7,176 nucleotides of DNA from RGIG1934 sp964492545 (GTDB taxonomy: Bacteria; Bacillota; Clostridia; Lachnospirales; Lachnospiraceae). The position numbers and the translations under genes are program-made. Position 1 is the first letter of the stretch; each line of letters opens with the position of its first letter. The DNA lies in assembly GCA_964492545.1 (NCBI GenBank), contig CAZBKO010000108.1, positions 1 through 7,176 of the forward strand, written 5' to 3'. Below the pieces are notes generated by a model, which was not told the origin of the DNA, searched no databases, and saw nothing but the letters and a program-made list of their open reading frames with translations. Positions 6,182-7,176 of the stretch are shown piece after piece.

Positions 6182-7048
6182 CTAATCTTCTGAATCCTCT
6201 TCATAAAATACTTCTCTATTTGGATCTTCCAGATATTTTTTCAAATCTCTAAACTGTTTCTTTGTAATACATTCATCAAAATGATTTCCATTATATGTAG
6301 GATGTAGAACCGGATATTTTGCCTTTGTCTTAAGCATATAATGGTTACTAATCATCCATTGAACAACTGCCCTCATATCATCTCTGCTCATATCTGCATA
6401 AAGACCGTACTCTTGTACTTCGTTCAATTTATGTTTAGCTATCTGCTTCCTATTTCCGCCACGTAAGACACTAATAAGAATCGAAATACCAAAGTAATAG
6501 TTTTCACTAATATGTCCGAGACATTTAATAGTATTTCTGGCAAGCTCCATCAAATCCTTGCCTTTATAGATTAGCTCCCCTGAATTGTTTTCCTTCACAA
6601 CCTTTATTTCTCTTACTTCAGAAATAGTTTTCTGCTTCTTATCTTGAATTTCTTTGGAATCTTCTTCCGTTTTCTTTTCTGGAACAACTATCTTATCTTG
6701 TTTCCCCTTTTCAGGGACAGACATCGCCGAAACAGCTGATACAAATGGTTCTACAAAATCCGGTTCAATATTCTTTAATGTAAGGTATTCATTAGTGCCT
6801 ATCGTATTATTACAACCTGTCTTATCATTTTTATAATTAGTACATCCTAGGAAATAACCATTACCCGCACTCTTAGCAATCAAATATCCATCTCTACATT
6901 TTTCACACTTCATTACTGACATTTTCCCTGCCTTAATATCATTCGTCATAAAGCAACACATTTCTTGATCATTTGTACACATATACAGCTTTAATCCATA
7001 TGCATTCTTATATCTGAACTGTAATGGGTATCCGCAAATAGGGCAGGT
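6182..7048 (-). CDS. C-terminal zinc-finger and RQC part of the SF1 helicase, in the -1 frame
   Basis: From the A7 run the -1 frame encodes 288 residues. Residues 1-33 carry CPIC and a later Cys pair (C24, C31 or C32). Residues 48-79 carry a second module, C-x2-C ... C-x9-C, of topoisomerase C4 zinc-finger type. A charged Lys/Glu linker follows (about 90-160). Then comes an RQC-like winged helix (about 165-252: ISILISVLRGG, EYGLYADMS, AVVQWMISNHYML, YPVLHP), normally found in RecQ helicases. These would bind DNA for the helicase core. The first ATG in this frame (6982) has only a weak ribosome site and would discard the first CxxC pair, so it is probably not the native start. However, the zero-frame TAA lies 8 bases before it, so termination-reinitiation is possible. 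Stop TAG is at 6184-6182; the next gene starts 23 bases later. Confidence 0.75.
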   Translation of the reverse strand, partial: TCPICGYPLQFRYKNAYGLKLYMCTNDQEMCCFMTNDIKAGKMSVMKCEKCRDGYLIAKSAGNGYFLGCTNYKNDKTGCNNTIGTNEYLTLKNIEPDFVEPFVSAVSAMSVPEKGKQDKIVVPEKKTEEDSKEIQDKKQKTISEVREIKVVKENNSGELIYKGKDLMELARNTIKCLGHISENYYFGISILISVLRGGNRKQIAKHKLNEVQEYGLYADMSRDDMRAVVQWMISNHYMLKTKAKYPVLHPTYNGNHFDECITKKQFRDLKKYLEDPNREVFYEEDSED

Positions 7049-7176
7049 TTTTTTGCAGAATTCTGCTTTATCTCTTTCTCATTCCATTTTCCTTTTAGAA
7101 TAACACTCTTATAATCATGTTTTATCTCCAGCAAGAACTCGGATGGATTCTGCTCAGGAGCAATAAAATATACTCT
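6991..7176 (-). CDS. SF1 (UvrD/Rep-type) helicase, partial, zero frame up to the frameshift
   Basis: The frame is open from the right edge and reads RVYFIAPEQNPSEFLLEI followed by a lysine-rich stretch. The pattern 'IAPE-x-x-PSEFL-E-I' resembles the region just after the last helicase motifs in bacterial UvrD/Rep-like proteins. The motor domains themselves lie outside the window. The frame reaches GCA AAA AAA CCT at 7056-7045 and then runs about 18 non-conserved codons to a TAA at 6993-6991. A -1 shift on the A7 run (7048-7054) instead continues straight into a zinc finger (T-C-P-I-C), which is clearly the native continuation. SF1 assignment rests on this short segment plus the downstream domains. 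If no shift occurs, the product would be the helicase core without its zinc fingers and RQC domain. Confidence 0.65.
   Translation of the reverse strand, partial: RVYFIAPEQNPSEFLLEIKHDYKSVILKGKWNEKEIKQNSAKKPALFADTHYSSDIRMHMD
7048..7054 (-). other. A AAA AAA slippery heptamer / A7 homopolymer in the SF1 helicase
   Basis: On the coding strand GC-AAAAAAA-CC reads GCA AAA AAA CCT in the incoming frame, which is exactly an X XXY YYZ heptamer with all A. Tandem -1 slippage gives ACC TGC CCT ATT TGC, i.e. T-C-P-I-C, the start of a conserved zinc finger. A perfect 12-base palindrome, GCAGAATTCTGC (7055-7066), abuts the run on its 5' side. I see no strong stem-loop just downstream. A single missing A, from mutation or a sequencing error, explains the same reading. 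Confidence 0.6.

Noticed and set aside
7055..7066. GCAGAATTCTGC palindrome as an operator
   Set aside because: It lies inside a coding region with no promoter nearby; noted only as a possible modulator of the adjacent slippery run.

Overview
The window is AT-rich, every convincing gene lies on the minus strand, and ribosome binding sites are strong (AGGAGG, GGAGGG). Protein character suggests a Clostridia-class Firmicute, probably a gut Lachnospiraceae; I would not name a genus. This is an accessory or genomic-island type region with helicases, a nuclease, a small helix-turn-helix (HTH) protein, a TIR-like (DUF4062) protein and the debris of an integrase.

In transcription order (right to left): (1) the C-terminal part of an SF1 (UvrD/Rep-type) helicase enters from the right edge. 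It is interrupted at an A7 run and continues in the -1 frame as two Cys4 zinc modules plus a winged-helix RQC domain (7176 to 6182). (2) A RecQ helicase with core, zinc, RQC and HRDC domains (6158 to 4008) is interrupted at an A10 run; its C-terminal extension, ending in a Myb/SANT-like HTH, continues in the -1 frame to 3544. (3) A 59-residue excisionase-type HTH protein (3498 to 3319). (4) An HNH endonuclease (3306 to 2197). (5) The first ~25 codons of a MazG-like pyrophosphohydrolase, starting on the base after the HNH stop, are fused out of frame near 2120 to the C-terminal end of a tyrosine recombinase. That remnant ends at 1944 and is followed by a strong intrinsic terminator. Genes 1-5 are separated by 0-45 bases and look like one transcript.

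(6) Past the terminator, a separate unit with its own promoter encodes a 535-residue protein (1845 to 238) with an N-terminal DUF4062 (TIR-like) domain and an unrecognised C-terminal region. (7) The last 237 bases hold no intact gene. They contain an AT-rich inverted repeat at the DUF4062 stop and a 12-codon remnant matching the N-terminus of low-molecular-weight protein tyrosine phosphatases.

The points most worth a second look are the two neighbouring helicases, each broken at a poly-A slippery sequence, each repaired by the same -1 shift, and each cut between helicase core and DNA-binding tail (programmed slippage, phase variation, decay or sequencing error); the UvrD-RecQ-HTH-HNH-MazG' arrangement, a possible DNA-processing or anti-phage locus; the MazG/integrase deletion scar; and the DUF4062 protein as a possible defence effector. 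A defence role for any of them is inference, not shown by the sequence.
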